64,000 bases of DNA, from the NCBI RefSeq assembly GCF_965228935.1, contig NZ_OZ245846.1:1860001-1924000 (forward strand), given 5' to 3'. Positions 24,918 through 34,102 of the stretch are shown here, one piece after another. Position 1 is the first letter of the stretch. Every line of letters starts with the position of its first letter. The notes under the pieces were generated by a model. The model saw nothing but the letters and a program-made list of their open reading frames with translations, did not search any database and was not told the origin of the DNA. The position numbers and the translations under genes were made by a program. The DNA comes from Ulvibacterium sp965228935. GTDB taxonomy: Bacteria; Bacteroidota; Bacteroidia; Flavobacteriales; Flavobacteriaceae.

Positions 24918-27104
24918 ATGAAATACCAACTCCTTTTTGCGCTTTGTTTTGTCGGCATGGTTTCCTGTAAAACCGAAAATACCGTCGATCCAGAAGTAAA
25001 ACGATGGCGGACCCAAGCCGAAAACGTCAGTATTGTTCGTGATGATTTTGGTGTTCCCCATATTTATGGAAAGACGGATGCCGATGCCGTTTTTGGATTG
25101 CTCTATGCCCAATGCGAGGACGACTTTAACCGAGTGGAGCAAAACTATATTTGGGCCACGGGCCGGCTGGCCGAAGTGGAAGGCGAGGAAGCCCTGTATA
25201 GCGATTTAAGGGCCAAATTGTTTATGACGGAGAACGAGGCCAAGGTTAATTATGAGAAATGCCCGGAATGGCTAAAAAAACTGTGCAATGCCTTTGCGGA
25301 TGGAATCAACTATTACCTATATACCCATCCCGAGGTGAAACCTAGGTTGTTGACACGCTTTGAACCCTGGATGCCCATGTACTTTAGTGAGGGCTCCATA
25401 GGCGGGGATATTGAACGAATTTCCACCGAGAAGATCAAGGCATTTTATGAAAGTGGTATGGAAATTCCCGAGGCAGCAGAACTGGATATAAAGCAAAGGG
25501 ATGCTATGGCCGAACCCCAGGGATCTAATGGAATTGCCATTTCCGGGGCGTTGACCCAATCGGGGAACACCCTATTATTGATCAATCCGCATACCTCATT
25601 TTATTTCCGGGGCGAGGTGCATGTGGTGAGCGAGGAAGGTTTGAATGCGTACGGGGCGGTAACCTGGGGCCAGTTTTTTGTGTACCAGGGGTTCAATGAA
25701 AGGACCGGATGGATGCATACCAGTACCTATACCGATGTGTTGGACGAATTTAAGGAAACCATTGTTTCAATGGATGATAAGCTACTTTACCAATACGGAG
25801 AGGAGCTACGTCCCGTAAAGACATCGGAAATCATCTTAAAGTATAAGGTGGGCGATGGAATCAGCGAAAAATCGTTTCCCGCCTACCACACCCATCACGG
25901 GCCTATAACCCATATGGAAGACGGTCGGTGGACGGCCTCTGCCATGATGTGGGAACCGGTAAAGGCCTTGAAGCAGTCCTATATCCGCACCAAACAAAAC
26001 GGATACCAAGGTTTCCGAGAAATGATGGATATCCGGACCAATTCCTCCAATAATACGGTATATGCCGATGCGGAAGGGAACATTGCCTACTTTCACGGGA
26101 ACTTTATTCCAAAACGGGATACACGTTTTGATTATACCCGACCCGTGGATGGAAGTAATCCCGAAACCGATTGGCAGGGACTGCACACCGTGGATGAGAA
26201 CATACTGGTGCTCAATCCCGGGAATGGCTGGATACAGAACTGCAACTCTACACCCTATACCGTTGCTCTGGAATACAGTCCAAAACGGGAGAATTACCCA
26301 AAGTATATGTCCCTGGACAGGGAAAACTTTCGCGGGGTACATGCTATTGACCTTTTAAAAGGTAGAAAAGGATATACTTTGGATAGTCTCATTCAACTGG
26401 CCCATGACCCGTATCTACCCGCTTTTAAGGGCTTAATTCCTGGATTGATAAAAGCTTATAATGGCCACGATGATAAAAATCCAAAGCTTGGCAAGGCCAT
26501 TGAAGTATTGGAAAAATGGGATTTCACAACTTCAAAGGAATCAGTAGCCATGACCTTGGCCCATTATTATGGCACCATGTATACGGAGAACGGGGATTAT
26601 CCGGATGGTCTTGGTGGGATGAAATTAATCGACTATTTCGCGAACAGCTCGCCAAAGGGGGAGCGAATATCCATTTTTACGGCAGTATTGGATCGCTTAA
26701 CAGCTGATTTTGGTACATGGGAAATGCCTTGGGGGGAGGTTAACCGTTACCAGCGATTGAACGGGGATATTTACCAGCCCTTTGATGACGACAAGCCAAG
26801 CATTCCGATCGGTTTCGCCTCGGGCAGATGGGGGGCGTTGGCGGCCTACGGGGCGCGTTATGACAACGATACCAAAAAAATCTATGGTACCCGAGGGAAC
26901 AGTTTTGTGGCCGTTGTTGAATTTGGGGATACCGTCAAGGCTAAAAGTATCCTGGCCGGAGGCCAGAGTGGAGACCCCGATTCCGCGAATTTTGATGACC
27001 AGGCGTTACCGTATTCCAATGTGGAATGGAAAGACGTGGCCTATTATAAGGAGGATGTGCTAAAAAAGGCTAAGGAAACTTACAGGCCTGGGTTTAGGGA
27101 CTGA
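24918..27104 (+). CDS. Penicillin-amidase/acylase family lipoprotein
   Basis: A 728-residue N-terminal-nucleophile hydrolase that cleaves acyl amides (beta-lactams, acyl-homoserine lactones or N-acyl peptides in the family). The leader LLFALCFVGMVSC gives lipobox Cys17. Residues 39-52 carry the family opening IVRDDFGVPHIYGK. The self-processing site is EPQGSNGIAI: Ser203 (codon at 25524) becomes the new N-terminal nucleophile after cleavage, and the following G-x-I-A-I-S-G strand is conserved. Further conserved parts are INPHTSFYFRGEVHVV, GWMHTSTYTDVLDEF, NTVYADAEGNIAYFHGNFIP and, near the end, TRGNSFVAVVEFGD, then AGGQSGDPDSANFDDQ. Substrate unknown; quorum quenching is possible but unproven. 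It is divergent from rnf. Confidence 0.87.
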   Translation: MKYQLLFALCFVGMVSCKTENTVDPEVKRWRTQAENVSIVRDDFGVPHIYGKTDADAVFGLLYAQCEDDFNRVEQNYIWATGRLAEVEGEEALYSDLRAKLFMTENEAKVNYEKCPEWLKKLCNAFADGINYYLYTHPEVKPRLLTRFEPWMPMYFSEGSIGGDIERISTEKIKAFYESGMEIPEAAELDIKQRDAMAEPQGSNGIAISGALTQSGNTLLLINPHTSFYFRGEVHVVSEEGLNAYGAVTWGQFFVYQGFNERTGWMHTSTYTDVLDEFKETIVSMDDKLLYQYGEELRPVKTSEIILKYKVGDGISEKSFPAYHTHHGPITHMEDGRWTASAMMWEPVKALKQSYIRTKQNGYQGFREMMDIRTNSSNNTVYADAEGNIAYFHGNFIPKRDTRFDYTRPVDGSNPETDWQGLHTVDENILVLNPGNGWIQNCNSTPYTVALEYSPKRENYPKYMSLDRENFRGVHAIDLLKGRKGYTLDSLIQLAHDPYLPAFKGLIPGLIKAYNGHDDKNPKLGKAIEVLEKWDFTTSKESVAMTLAHYYGTMYTENGDYPDGLGGMKLIDYFANSSPKGERISIFTAVLDRLTADFGTWEMPWGEVNRYQRLNGDIYQPFDDDKPSIPIGFASGRWGALAAYGARYDNDTKKIYGTRGNSFVAVVEFGDTVKAKSILAGGQSGDPDSANFDDQALPYSNVEWKDVAYYKEDVLKKAKETYRPGFRD

Positions 27105-27135
27105 TTTTTAAATGAAACAATAAAATTAGTGTGAC

Positions 27136-27575
27136 AATTTGAAAATGGCTTGATTTGAAGATTTGACCTGTGTTTGGCCTTGGAATTTGAGATTTGTTAT
27201 TTGGATAAGGCGATGGATTCCTAATATTAATGGATATGGCACAGGATAGTATTGCTCTGATTTGCAAATGGCCCGATTTGAAGATTTGAACTTTGTAAGG
27301 TTGGCCTTGGAATTTGAGATTTGCGATTTGGAATTTGGCAATTACGTTTCAGGTTTCAGGTTTCAGGTTTCAGGTTTGTGATTTGGGATTTGTGATTTGG
27401 AATTTGAACGAAGCGATGGATTCCTACCATGAGAGGAATGGCACAGGATAGTATTGCTCTGATTTGCAAATGGCCCGATTTGAAGATTTAACTCCTGTAA
27501 GCCTTGGAATTTGAGATTTGTCATTTGGAATTTGGCAATTACGTTTCAGGTTTCAGGTTTGTGATTTGGAATTTC
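27136..27575. repeat. Tandem-duplicated low-complexity intergenic repeat
   Basis: A roughly 202-base unit occurs twice (about 27210-27412 and 27413-27575, the second cut short), with a partial third copy before it (27140-27205). A 50-base segment is identical at 27238-27287 and 27440-27489. The units contain many GATTTGGAATTTG words and an array of the heptamer TTTCAGG, four copies at 27347-27374 in the first unit but only two at 27544-27557 in the second, which shows slippage after duplication. No ORF, spacer-repeat pattern or transposase is present. Confidence 0.85.
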
Positions 27576-27611
27576 AATCAAAGTGAACCATCGACCCAAC
27601 GAACCACTGAT

Positions 27612-28265
27612 TTACTCTTTGGTAATGATAAGTGTTGCTTTGGATCCCGTGGATAACAACCATTTGTTAGAATAAATCAATTGCCCTTGATCGTCATATA
27701 CATCCACTTGCGCAGTATTTGGAGGTGACGACCCCACGTTCAAGGCTTCAAAATCCAATTTGTTGAAACCCTTTTGCAAATCTATGTTTACCCCTTTAAA
27801 GGATCCGGTAAGCAATACGTTATGATCGATCACCTGATCGTTTAGGTAAATCTTTACCCGATCGCCATCCACAAATTCGTGATCTCTACAGATAACGCCT
27901 ACAAATTTGCCGTTACTTTTTACATCGCCCATATACATATCCCCAAAATGCTCCTTGGAACCTTCCTTAGGTTTTCTAGGGCCTACCTTGGGATCTATCT
28001 TCATCCCATGCCCGGCCTGCACCAGTTCGCGGTCCGGGAGCATTTTTACCGGATTCCTAAGGGAATCCCTAAGGTTCATTTCGGGCTTGTCATCTATAAT
28101 TGAAGGAATATTAAGTATGGTTCCCTGGTTGGGCTTTCCTATGGGATCCAGTTTGTTGGCCGCTTCGATTTCCAACGGTTTTTGGGTAGGAAGATCGGTT
28201 TGGGCGTACATCAAGGAAGTCGCCAAACTTACAAAGCCTAGTATAAGAATCGATTTTAGTTGCAT
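27612..28265 (-). CDS. Conserved secreted hypothetical protein
   Basis: A 217-residue exported protein with a signal peptide (MQLKSILILGFVSLATSLMYA). The first half of the mature chain is Pro/Lys/Asp-rich and probably extended (PTQKPLEIEAANKLDPIGK). The second half (about 110-215) is beta-rich: HFGDMYMGDVKSNGKFVGV, CRDHEFVDGDRVKIYLND, NVLLTGSFKGVNIDLQKGF and a closing KATLIITKE, which looks like an immunoglobulin-like or carbohydrate-binding-like sandwich. Proteins of this shape recur in marine flavobacteria without known function. It is the last of four same-strand genes for exported proteins. Confidence 0.6.
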   Translation of the reverse strand: MQLKSILILGFVSLATSLMYAQTDLPTQKPLEIEAANKLDPIGKPNQGTILNIPSIIDDKPEMNLRDSLRNPVKMLPDRELVQAGHGMKIDPKVGPRKPKEGSKEHFGDMYMGDVKSNGKFVGVICRDHEFVDGDRVKIYLNDQVIDHNVLLTGSFKGVNIDLQKGFNKLDFEALNVGSSPPNTAQVDVYDDQGQLIYSNKWLLSTGSKATLIITKE

Positions 28266-28331
28266 CGTATTATCCTGGACAAATACACAATAAAGATAGC
28301 AAATACCCTGCCATTGGGGCTTAATGCCGTG

Positions 28332-29075
28332 TTAAATTCCAAAATTTTCGATAATCGTATCGGCTATCAATCGGTGACCCTTCGCATTGGGATGAATGGG
28401 ATCCGTACTATAGCAATCCGCCCTATTTTTAAAAAGGGGGGTATTGATGTCTATGATACCCATGACCGATCCATGGCTAAAATCCAATACAATTTTCTTA
28501 AACTCCTGAAGCACTTCTTGGTTGTATTTTGGATATGGATTCCGATACCCGTAGCCGGTTTCGTCAGTAACGGGAGCAATAGGAGCTACATCCAAGACCA
28601 AAGGGGGAGGGGTTAAAAGTATGGCCTTGACATTCCTTTGTTTTATTTTCTCCAAAAAGGTGTAGATACCGGTTTTGTAACTGTCAAAGAGTGCTTGGGA
28701 AGGGAGGCCATAAATACCGCAGTTGATACCATAACAGAAGGTAATAATGTCTACCGGATTACTATCCATAAGGACATCCAGGCGTTCAAACAGATAGGGC
28801 CTGGGGCCGGGATGGTCTTCTTCGGTAAGTCCGGTAACGGTTTCACTGCTTTTGCCCCAATTCCGGAAGTTGAGGTTCATTTTAGGATGGTTCGCAGTAT
28901 AGTGTTGTTGTAACAGTTCCACATAACCTTCTTTGTTCCCGTAGGTAATACTATCCCCTAAACAGCCAATGATTTGATTAGTTTTAAGTGTAGGCCTGTT
29001 GTTGGAAAGGCAACCCAAAAAAGAGCTGCCCATAAGCATGATGGAGGAATGGGCCAAAAATCGTCTTCTATCCAT
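28332..29075 (-). CDS. SGNH/GDSL-type hydrolase lipoprotein
   Basis: A 247-residue esterase-like protein. The leader MDRRRFLAHSSIMLMGSSFLGC has an Arg-rich start (Tat-like) and a lipobox with Cys22. Block I is GDSITYG with nucleophile Ser42; block II is the Gly in NWGKSSETV; block III should be GxND but reads YGINCG; block V is DPIHPNAKG with catalytic Asp/His. SGNH enzymes remove acetyl or other acyl groups from sugars, lipids or peptides. The loss of the block-III Asp side chain (Cys at that place) is unusual. Position between the BNR-4 protein and the secreted hypothetical suggests deacylation of a polysaccharide (inference). Confidence 0.8.
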   Translation of the reverse strand: MDRRRFLAHSSIMLMGSSFLGCLSNNRPTLKTNQIIGCLGDSITYGNKEGYVELLQQHYTANHPKMNLNFRNWGKSSETVTGLTEEDHPGPRPYLFERLDVLMDSNPVDIITFCYGINCGIYGLPSQALFDSYKTGIYTFLEKIKQRNVKAILLTPPPLVLDVAPIAPVTDETGYGYRNPYPKYNQEVLQEFKKIVLDFSHGSVMGIIDINTPLFKNRADCYSTDPIHPNAKGHRLIADTIIENFGI

Positions 29076-29149
29076 TAATAGGTAAGGTTAAGATCAAAAA
29101 TAGAAATTACTCCCATCAAATGAAACAGGGTCGGGTATAAAAAATAGCT

Positions 29150-30565
29150 TCATTCCCTGGCATAGGGTATGGGCTTCTCAGTGTCGTTTTTCATGGTGTA
29201 GGGTAATTTGTAAACATTGCCGTTGAAATTTCCGAAGAAAAGCTCGGACTTGCCAAATTTTTCGGGATTTCCGTTCGCCCAAAAGAATTGAAAGGGTGCT
29301 TTTGCCCATATGGGTCTTCGGACATAGTCATGGTTCCACTGACTGGAAGTGGTGATTTGTTTTTCTTTTTTCCAATGTTCTCCGTCATCCCTTGAGACCC
29401 AGACGGCGATTTCTCCACCTGTCCCATACTTTTGTGGGCCAGATTCCGTGGGCCCCACGATTCTCCAGATATCTTTTTCGAGATATAGACTTCCCATGTC
29501 ATAATTATGGTCTGAACTGCATACTACGGTCGTTTTCCATTTTTGACCTGTCCATTGGGTAATACGCCACTCATAGGGTTCGTTTTTGGGCCCCGGCTCG
29601 TGGCCGTTACTGGTTATATATAGTAAAATTGGACGGCCGTTTGCATCAAATTGCATATCCTTTAGGTATACATTTTTCTTTTGGGAGTTATAGTCGATCA
29701 CTCTGGCCGGGCTACCGATAGTGCTGATGGGAAGCAAGAGGGTATCTTGTTGAACCGTGGTCCAGGTTTTCCCATAATCCTTGCTTTGGACATAATAAAG
29801 ATCCGTTCTGGCATCGGGATGTCCGTTGTTGTGACGGTTAAAAAAAGTAGCCAGTTTTTTACCTTCCTTGAAAGAACCACTGACCTGATAATGCCCACTA
29901 CGGTTGTTTTCCCCGGAAGGGATTCCGGCCAATTTTTGGGTAGGGGACCACGTTCTTCCATCGGCGCTGGTTTCAAAATAGAGCTCCCGAACGCCCGTAT
30001 ACTTCGTAAAAAAGTGAAAAAAACCGTTGTCGGTACTCCATACCTGCGGATAAGTAAATTCCTCTTCGGTCACTATCAGAAACTTTTCCGTGGATAAGGG
30101 TTTCACACTTCGTAATTTGATTCCTTTACGTTTTGTTCCACGACCACTGACAAATACCCAAATATGGTCGTCATCACCAATGGAAAGTACGGGATTGTCA
30201 TGCGGGTCGTCCACGACCATTTTGTCATAAACTACTGTCGGCCTATTTACGGTCAAGGTCTTGTGGTCAAAAGAACCGATCATACAGAGCAAACGTCTTT
30301 TATCCTTATTGGTAGTACCACCGTATACGAAAAAGGTTTTATCGGCTTTTGGGGAATACACTGCCAATGGAATGTGCTTTGCGGTGTAGGTGCCCAAACC
30401 TCCCGAATATTTGTCGCCATATGCATATTTTTGATTCAGCTCAAACCAAATCCCCCGATAACCATTGATTTTGGTATTTCTAAGGTCGATGCTATCCTGG
30501 GCAAAAAGAGGGTTTTGAAGGCAAAGAAATAAAATAAGGAAGCGGAAAAGCTTGTGGAACATCAA
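29150..30565 (-). CDS. Secreted BNR-4 repeat protein (polysaccharide-lyase-like propeller)
   Basis: A 471-residue exported protein (signal MFHKLFRFLILFLCLQNPLFAQ). The mature chain opens with NGYRGIWFELNQKYAYGDKY and GGLGTYTAKHIPLAVYSP, the hallmark of the BNR-4 family, and contains Asp-box-like S-x-D-x-G-x-T-W turns: SADGRTWSPTQ, SKDYGKTWTTVQ and SRDDGEHWKKE. The fold is a beta-propeller like sialidases. BNR-4 proteins include ulvan/rhamnogalacturonan-type lyases of marine Bacteroidota and inactive relatives; I cannot assign an activity from the sequence. It is flanked on the same strand by an esterase and a SGNH hydrolase at 26 and 74 bp spacing, consistent with a small degradative operon. 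Confidence 0.78.
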   Translation of the reverse strand: MMFHKLFRFLILFLCLQNPLFAQDSIDLRNTKINGYRGIWFELNQKYAYGDKYSGGLGTYTAKHIPLAVYSPKADKTFFVYGGTTNKDKRRLLCMIGSFDHKTLTVNRPTVVYDKMVVDDPHDNPVLSIGDDDHIWVFVSGRGTKRKGIKLRSVKPLSTEKFLIVTEEEFTYPQVWSTDNGFFHFFTKYTGVRELYFETSADGRTWSPTQKLAGIPSGENNRSGHYQVSGSFKEGKKLATFFNRHNNGHPDARTDLYYVQSKDYGKTWTTVQQDTLLLPISTIGSPARVIDYNSQKKNVYLKDMQFDANGRPILLYITSNGHEPGPKNEPYEWRITQWTGQKWKTTVVCSSDHNYDMGSLYLEKDIWRIVGPTESGPQKYGTGGEIAVWVSRDDGEHWKKEKQITTSSQWNHDYVRRPIWAKAPFQFFWANGNPEKFGKSELFFGNFNGNVYKLPYTMKNDTEKPIPYARE

Positions 30566-30591
30566 TACATGGATTAAGGGATAATGATCAT

Positions 30592-31434
30592 CTAGTCAAT
30601 TTCAATTACCGGGTTTTGTTCCAAATAGCCTAAGGACTGCAAAAAATGATCCATTTCCAAAACGGTTTCCTTGTAAAGATCACGGTTTCTATAGTTGAAA
30701 AACCCATGACCTTCCCCCTCGTAGAGTTTCAGTGTACAACTACTTCCCACATTTTCCATAACCGTCTGGTAATACTGGGCAGTCGCTACAGGGATAAGTT
30801 TGTCGTTGGTGCCCAGGAAAAATAGCGTAGGTGGTGCCCCCTTTTGTATATTATGGAGCGGGGAGAAGTCTTTGTAGGCCAACCCGATTCTTTCATGGCC
30901 ATAACCCCCTGGACCATTATCCACAACTGGATTAAAAAGGGCCAAGGCGTTGGGAACACAACTAATGGACATATCATCGGTCTCATCGTTAAAATCTTCG
31001 ATCAAAGCCGTGGCAGCGGCCAAATGACCGCCTGCCGAACCTCCGGCCGCAATAATTTTTGAAGCATCAATACCAAATTCAGGGGCTTTTTTACGGATGA
31101 ACCGTATAGAAGATTTGGCATCCTTCAAAGCCTCAAAAGGGGTAGTGCCATGTTGCCCCTCAGTTCGGTAATCTACCAAAAAACAGACCAAACCTCTTTG
31201 TGAAAAGTACCGGGCATGATTTAGAAAATGATAGCGATCCCCTCCTTTCCAACCTCCTCCAAAAAAGAAGACAAGAGCGGGATGTTTATCCCTTGCCATT
31301 ACATTTTCGGGCGCATGGATTTCAATGAACAATCGAACGGTATCGATTTGCTTGTACAATACTTTTTTCTGGGCTAAACAAGAGATGGAGTAGGACACGA
31401 AAACAATCGCAAAAATGGAATACTTTTTTAGCAT
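30592..31434 (-). CDS. Exported alpha/beta-hydrolase (esterase, Abhydrolase_3 type)
   Basis: A 280-residue secreted esterase with signal peptide (LKKYSIFAIVFVSYSISCLA). The oxyanion region is VFFFGGGWKGGDR (H-G-G-G variant with F-G-G-G-W), the nucleophile elbow is AAGGSAGGHLAAA (Ser in GGSAGG), the acid lies in FLGTNDKLIPVATAQ, and the His is in EGEGHGFFNYRNRD. This is the BD-FAE/acetyl-xylan-esterase-like branch, which removes acyl groups from sugars. It opens the minus-strand cluster esterase-BNR-SGNH-secreted protein; an imperfect palindrome TGACA-ATAG-TGTCA lies 83 bp upstream of its start and could be an operator. Confidence 0.8.
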   Translation of the reverse strand: MLKKYSIFAIVFVSYSISCLAQKKVLYKQIDTVRLFIEIHAPENVMARDKHPALVFFFGGGWKGGDRYHFLNHARYFSQRGLVCFLVDYRTEGQHGTTPFEALKDAKSSIRFIRKKAPEFGIDASKIIAAGGSAGGHLAAATALIEDFNDETDDMSISCVPNALALFNPVVDNGPGGYGHERIGLAYKDFSPLHNIQKGAPPTLFFLGTNDKLIPVATAQYYQTVMENVGSSCTLKLYEGEGHGFFNYRNRDLYKETVLEMDHFLQSLGYLEQNPVIEID

Positions 31435-31748
31435 ATCCTACACAATTATGTTAGGTTTAAAAATAACGATTTATGCTATCCGAACAAGGCAGCTTATACT
31501 TTTTTAAAGGGATGTGTGACAATAGTGTCAATTTTACCCATATTTTGTGAGATACCCTTTAAAAAACAGGAAAGTATAGCAATTGTTTAAAAATTTAGTC
31601 CGAAATTTATGGACATGATAAATATCATAAAAATTCAAGCAATACGGGCGTAGCTTTGAAAATTATCGAGCGGCCTATGAGGTCTGGTGTTTTGCACTTG
31701 TAGCGCTTATTTCCAGGACAAACTAGTATAACCAAAATATCTAATCGT
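31435..31748. promoter_or_regulatory. Divergent promoter region with two palindromes
   Basis: This 314-base gap lies between the leftward esterase and the rightward doxX gene and holds no gene. Two inverted repeats stand out: TGACAATAGTGTCA at 31517-31530 (arms TGACA/TGTCA) and ATGATAAATATCAT at 31615-31628, whose core TGATAAATATCA at 31616-31627 is a CRP/FNR-type TGAT-N4-ATCA site 122 bp upstream of doxX. The second resembles the site at 34103 over about 15 of 18 bases when one is reversed. Regulator identity is inferred only. Confidence 0.5.
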
Positions 31749-32243
31749 ATGATAACAATTCGAAATGAAAAACACTTGAGAAATGGACTCGTTTTATTGC
31801 GGCTCTTTATCGGGTGGCATTTTTTGTATGAGGGGATTATTAAATTATATAATCCCGATTGGACCTCCTTCGGGTATTTAGCGTCTGCACAAGGACCTTT
31901 TAGACCGATCTTTGTGGCAATTACCAACGATTCCTTGATAGGTATTGCGGATTGGATGAACGTAATGGCCTTGGTCTTTGTGGGGATTACGTTAGTTTTA
32001 GGAATCTGGGAGAGATGGGGGGCCTTGGTCGGGATGTTCCTATTGGCCCTATATTATCTTGCCCATCCCTCGTTTCCATGGGTTACCCAATTGAACGTTG
32101 AGGGAAGCTACTGGTTTGTAAACAAAAATCTTATAGAACTTATGGCTTGTTTTGTACTTTATCAAGTTCCTACAGGGCAGTTTTTTGGATTAAGTGGAAT
32201 TCTCAAAAAAAATAAGGAAATAACTAAAACCGAATTATCATGA
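31749..32243 (+). CDS. DoxX family membrane protein
   Basis: A 164-residue membrane protein with four helices: LVLLRLFIGWHFLYEGIIK, IADWMNVMALVFVGITLVLG, LVGMFLLALYYLAHPSF and LIELMACFVLYQVPTG. The first helix with G-W-H-F-x-Y-E-G-x-x-K is the DoxX/DoxD signature. DoxX proteins are small redox-linked membrane proteins of poorly known function, sometimes tied to thiosulfate or quinone chemistry. The stop overlaps the start of the following oxidoreductase by four bases (32240-32243), so they are coupled. This DoxX plus Tat-exported Gfo/Idh/MocA pairing recurs in Bacteroidota and suggests the DoxX protein serves the exported enzyme as a membrane partner (inference). Confidence 0.82.
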   Translation: MITIRNEKHLRNGLVLLRLFIGWHFLYEGIIKLYNPDWTSFGYLASAQGPFRPIFVAITNDSLIGIADWMNVMALVFVGITLVLGIWERWGALVGMFLLALYYLAHPSFPWVTQLNVEGSYWFVNKNLIELMACFVLYQVPTGQFFGLSGILKKNKEITKTELS

Positions 32244-33886
32244 AATGGACAAGAAGAGATGCGCTTAAAGGTTTAGGAGGTATTCCGATATTAGGTGCCG
32301 TTTGGTGGGCAGGTGCCGCCAATACAGTTTCCAAGAAAAGGGAACGTTCCGCCATATTGGAACAACTGAACATACAACCCTCCTTGCCGGAAGCGGTACC
32401 CGGTATAAGCGGTGACCCGGTTCGGGTGGGGATTATCGGTTTTGGTATTCGGGGCCAGCAATTATGCCGTGCCCTCGGTTTTGCTACCAAAAAATGGAAG
32501 GAGGATATGAAATTGGCCGCTGAGGAAAATCCAAAGCATTCCGCCCTCAAGGACTTTATGGCCCAAGAAAAACTAAATGTAAAGTTAACAGGGGTTTGCG
32601 ATATTTTTGATTATAGGGCCAATCTAGCTTTGGATTCATTTAATACGGATGGTAACAAGATAAAGCGATATCGTACCCATCAGGAGATGATCCGTAGTGG
32701 GGAGGTAGATGCCGTGGTCATAGCCACTCCGGACCATTGGCATGCTCCGATGGCCATAGATGCCTTGGAAAACAATATACATGTGTATATTGAAAAACCC
32801 ATGACGCACACCGTAGAGGAGACCTATCGATTGCGGGACGCGGCCAGGAAATCAAAAGCGGTCCTACAGGTCGGACATCAACACAGACAGACCTTGAGTT
32901 TCCAAACGGCCAAGGATATCATCAAAAAAGGGACTCTTGGACATGTATCCTTGATTCAGACGAATACGAACAGAAATGATGATAACGGTGCTTGGATGTA
33001 TCACATTCATGAGGATGCCAGTCCCCAGACCATTGATTGGGATATGTTCCTAGGCTCTGCTCCCAAAGTTCCTTTTAATAAAAATCACTTCTTCAGATGG
33101 CGTAAATGGTGGTCCTATGGTTCCGGTCTTTCCGGAGACTTGTTGTCCCATGATTATGATCGCCTAAATTGTGTTTTGGAAATGGGAATCCCCGATTCGG
33201 TAATGACTTCCGGAGGTATCTATACCCATAACGATGGACGAAACGTACCGGACGTATTGCAGGTAAACATGGAATTCCCCAATTACTCAACAGGAAGTAG
33301 TCAAATAGAAGGTAAGGAGAAAGGCATGACATTTGTGTACAGCGCCACCTTGGGCAATGGTTTTAACCGTCCGACCATTCTTATGGGACACGATGCCACC
33401 ATGGAACTCGGTAACCGATTAACGGTTTGGCCCGATGGCAGGTCTACAAGATATGCCGATATGATCGAAGCGGAAAAGATGAGTCCGAACGTGCCGATCT
33501 ATCAATACAACCCTGGAGCAAACTCTCCGGATGCGGTAGCTTCTGCAACTTCGCAGTATTTTGCGGATAAGGGACTTATGTGGACCTATATCAATGGGGC
33601 CCGTGTAGATTCAACGTTCCTTCATATGCGCGAATGGCTAAGTGCTGCCAGAAATGATGGGGGCAAATTGAGTTGTGGCATCGACGAAGGTTTCGAAGAA
33701 GCCATTGCCTCGCACATGGCAGGACTTTCCTATAAATTGGGAAGGAGGATCGAGTGGGATCGCGAGCAGGAGATACTTAAACCCATAGAGGGTATTGACT
33801 TTGACCAGGCACTTTTGGCCAATACCACAGCTGAAAATATTCCGAAGTTTTTGGAAATGCAACAAATGGATAAGATAGAAGGGTAA
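32240..33886 (+). CDS. Tat-exported Gfo/Idh/MocA family oxidoreductase
   Basis: A 548-residue NAD(P)-dependent oxidoreductase. The N-terminus MKWTRRDALKGLGG carries a twin-arginine motif followed by a hydrophobic stretch, so it is probably exported folded with its cofactor. The Rossmann start is VRVGIIGFGIRGQQLCRAL; the strand DAVVIATPDHWHAPMAIDAL and the family lysine in YIEKPMTHTVEETYRL are clear, as is GHQHRQTLSFQTAKDIIKKG. The C-terminal half has the beta-sheet domain (SGLSGDLLSHDYDRLNCVL). Family members oxidise or reduce sugars and sugar derivatives, some by redox-neutral glycoside hydrolysis. It is longer than the usual 350-450 residues because of insertions after the Rossmann start and near the C-terminus. 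A strong terminator follows. Confidence 0.86.
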   Translation: MKWTRRDALKGLGGIPILGAVWWAGAANTVSKKRERSAILEQLNIQPSLPEAVPGISGDPVRVGIIGFGIRGQQLCRALGFATKKWKEDMKLAAEENPKHSALKDFMAQEKLNVKLTGVCDIFDYRANLALDSFNTDGNKIKRYRTHQEMIRSGEVDAVVIATPDHWHAPMAIDALENNIHVYIEKPMTHTVEETYRLRDAARKSKAVLQVGHQHRQTLSFQTAKDIIKKGTLGHVSLIQTNTNRNDDNGAWMYHIHEDASPQTIDWDMFLGSAPKVPFNKNHFFRWRKWWSYGSGLSGDLLSHDYDRLNCVLEMGIPDSVMTSGGIYTHNDGRNVPDVLQVNMEFPNYSTGSSQIEGKEKGMTFVYSATLGNGFNRPTILMGHDATMELGNRLTVWPDGRSTRYADMIEAEKMSPNVPIYQYNPGANSPDAVASATSQYFADKGLMWTYINGARVDSTFLHMREWLSAARNDGGKLSCGIDEGFEEAIASHMAGLSYKLGRRIEWDREQEILKPIEGIDFDQALLANTTAENIPKFLEMQQMDKIEG

Positions 33887-33920
33887 AGGTCTCATAGCGG
33901 CCCTACTGTTTTATTCCTAG

Positions 33921-33949
33921 AAAACCCCGATCAATTTGATCGGGGTTTT
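33921..33949 (+). terminator. Strong rho-independent terminator after the doxX operon
   Basis: AAAACCCCGATC at 33921-33932 pairs with GATCGGGGTTTT at 33938-33949 across a 5-base loop, followed by more T's. A 12-bp stem with a GC-rich core and A/T-runs on both sides can act in both directions. It ends the doxX-oxidoreductase transcript 35 bp after its stop codon. Confidence 0.88.
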
Positions 33950-34102
33950 TTGGTTTTTGTTTCTAAAGCCTTGGAAACCCTTGTTTCATTTTTGGTCAGT
34001 ACATTGATTTAGAATGGCAAAATACATTATTGTCATTATTTAGGGGTTTAAAATAGCTGTAAATGACGATTTATCAAAAAATGACCATTAAAATTATGTA
34101 CA

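Noticed and set aside
27136..27575. Possible CRISPR array or mobile element in the repeat-rich gap
   Set aside because: Units are about 202 bases, only two to three in number, with no short identical repeats separated by unique spacers, no cas genes and no transposase or terminal inverted repeats.
31517..31530. TGACAATAGTGTCA as a fourth CRP/FNR site
   Set aside because: The TGAC and GTCA half-sites are six bases apart instead of four, so it does not fit the other three; kept only as a possible separate operator of the esterase.
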